This document shows, in pieces, positions 5,909-6,452 of a stretch of 6,452 bases of DNA; the first letter of the stretch is position 1; every line of letters begins with the position of its first letter. This stretch comes from Clostridiaceae bacterium (GTDB taxonomy: Bacteria; Bacillota; Clostridia; Acetivibrionales; DUMC01). A program made the translations under genes and the position numbers. The notes below the pieces were generated by a model that was given only the letters and a program-made list of their open reading frames with translations, did not search any database and was not told the DNA's origin. Where the stretch lies: assembly GCA_012512865.1 (NCBI GenBank), contig JAAZDH010000172.1, forward strand, positions 1 to 6,452, in the 5' to 3' direction.

Positions 5909-5988
5909 ACCAGGATACCTGGTATAAACCAGGGATATGTATCCTAGTCCCGGGTATATGGATATATATCCTGATGCCGGGTATGTAC
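5909..5988. repeat. Cluster of overlapping inverted repeats and imperfect direct repeats
   Basis: ACCAGG (5909-5914), CCTGGT (5918-5923) and ACCAGG (5928-5933) can form either of two 6-bp hairpins. GGATATGTATCC (5933-5944) and the perfect palindrome GGATATATATCC (5960-5971) follow, with CCCGGG (5949-5954) between them. AGGATAC (5912-5918) can also pair with GTATCCT (5939-5945). A 21-base segment starting at 5940 recurs at 5967, 27 bases on, with about 17 matches. The first hairpins may end or protect the gdhA transcript. Confidence 0.65.
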
Positions 5989-6023
5989 AATAATTATTTA
6001 CAATAATTATGCACAATAAATAT
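5986..6023. repeat. Three tandem 13-bp AT-rich units
   Basis: TACAATAATTAT starts at 5986 and 5999, and CACAATAAATAT at 6012 (10 of 12 matches). The spacing is exactly 13 bases. The layout resembles iterons or multiple protein-binding sites, but no replication gene is nearby. Confidence 0.75.
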
Positions 6024-6058
6024 ATGTAGGATAAAGATAATAAAAGGCTGGATATCCT

Positions 6059-6100
6059 GGAACCGGATGTGTTTACTTGGCTGGCAACACATCCGGTTCC
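6059..6100 (+). terminator. Perfect 15-bp hairpin, possible terminator
   Basis: GGAACCGGATGTGTT (6059-6073) and AACACATCCGGTTCC (6086-6100) are perfectly complementary around a 12-base loop. The following bases, TGTATTTGTT, are only moderately T-rich, so it may be a transcript-end stabiliser or an element end as much as a true intrinsic terminator. It lies 182 bases after the gdhA stop. Confidence 0.55.
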
Positions 6101-6133
6101 TGTATTTGTTCCAGGATTCGGATCGAGTATATC

Positions 6134-6189
6134 ATGAAATTTTTATAATCTATATTGCATATGAAATTTATTTACCATACATTGCAAAT
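6134..6189. repeat. Two tandem-like copies of a ~29-bp AT-rich repeat
   Basis: Units at 6134-6162 and 6161-6189 both begin ATGAAATTT and end ATTGCA(T/A)AT, 27 bases apart. A third copy with 23 of 29 ungapped matches to the first is at 6421-6449. A related inverted segment, GCATTTCATACACAAT, lies near 6268-6283. Confidence 0.5.
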
Positions 6190-6220
6190 AATTTAACAGG
6201 CAATTGTAAAATATATAATA

Positions 6221-6236
6221 ATAATGTATACATTAT
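6221..6236. repeat. 16-bp perfect palindrome
   Basis: ATAATGTATACATTAT equals its own reverse complement. A second TATACAT (6234-6240) directly follows the TATACAT at 6227-6233. The symmetry suits a dimeric DNA-binding protein, though the context is very AT-rich and no gene starts nearby. Confidence 0.6.
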
Positions 6237-6420
6237 ACATTAATCTATCGCATTACCATCTTATTAGCATTTCATACACAATACCAATATGTCCATATAT
6301 AATGATTGCTGCTATATTGTGCCAGTTTGCATCTAAAAGCACAAGGAACTGATTGGGCGGTTTTTTTAAAAATATTGACCATGATATAAATGTTTGCTTT
6401 TTAAGACCCTTATAAAAAAT

Positions 6421-6449
6421 ATGAAATTTTTTATAGATGTATTGCATAT
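6421..6449. repeat. Third, distal copy of the ~29-bp AT-rich repeat
   Basis: This copy starts ATGAAATTTTT and ends TATTGCATAT, and matches the unit at 6134-6162 at 23 of 29 positions without gaps. It lies at the window edge, so further copies may follow. Confidence 0.5.
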
Positions 6450-6452
6450 TTA

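Larger units (their letters stand above)
5877..6452. other. Gene-free, AT-rich structured region downstream of gdhA
   Basis: No convincing gene is present on either strand. The first ~240 bases hold stacked inverted repeats, tandem 13-bp units and a strong hairpin. The rest is very AT-rich, with a 16-bp palindrome and three copies of a ~29-bp repeat. A minus-strand frame at 6253-6447 (64 codons) looks like chance in AT-rich DNA. Confidence 0.6.

Noticed and set aside
5909..6023. CRISPR array
   Set aside because: The repeats are short, unequal and adjacent without unique spacers of constant length, and no cas gene is present.
6321..6367. Terminator candidate ending in TTTTTTT
   Set aside because: The stem is only GCC plus AGTT with a five-base bulge, too weak to call, and no gene lies directly upstream.
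6253..6447. A 64-codon minus-strand reading frame
   Set aside because: It lies in very AT-rich DNA, has no recognisable family, overlaps the third repeat copy, and its ribosome binding site would lie at or beyond the window edge.

Overview
The window looks like a chromosomal segment of a low-to-moderate GC Gram-positive bacterium, most likely of the Clostridia. The signs are strong purine-rich Shine-Dalgarno sites (AAGGAGGT, AGAGGTGAT), frequent AGG/AGA and ATA codons, very AT-rich intergenic DNA, a sigma-A-type promoter, and protein types typical of that group. The species cannot be named from the sequence. All recognisable genes are on the plus strand.

Bases 1-1281 hold the 3' part of a divergent NagB-like (glucosamine-6-phosphate deaminase/isomerase superfamily) gene. 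An internally shortened uroporphyrinogen-decarboxylase-family (COG0407-like) gene follows and ends at a hairpin terminator. Bases 1282-1617 are non-coding, with a bulged hairpin and a short direct repeat. Bases 1618-4439 hold a LacI-family repressor, a small one-domain cupin and an N-acetylglucosamine-6-phosphate deacetylase (NagA) family enzyme, all in one orientation. The cupin follows the repressor closely; NagA comes after a 139-base gap that contains a hairpin.

Taken together this looks like an amino-sugar-phosphate catabolic locus under a LacI-type repressor. NagA would deacetylate the sugar phosphate and a NagB-like protein would isomerise or deaminate it. Both carry replacements at normally conserved substrate or catalytic positions. 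The most attractive hypothesis is therefore a variant pathway for a sugar other than ordinary GlcNAc-6-phosphate, with the cupin and the UroD-family protein as accessory members. This is inference.

Bases 4440-4604 are AT-rich and carry a good promoter (TTGAAT-17-TATAAT) for a full-length glutamate dehydrogenase (4605-5876), which appears to be a separate transcription unit. The last ~575 bases (5877-6452) hold no convincing gene but are unusually rich in structure: a cluster of inverted repeats built on GGATA/TATCC and CCAGG/CCTGG, three tandem 13-bp AT-rich units, a perfect 15-bp hairpin that competes with a 10-bp alternative stem, a 16-bp perfect palindrome, and three dispersed copies of a ~29-bp AT-rich repeat.
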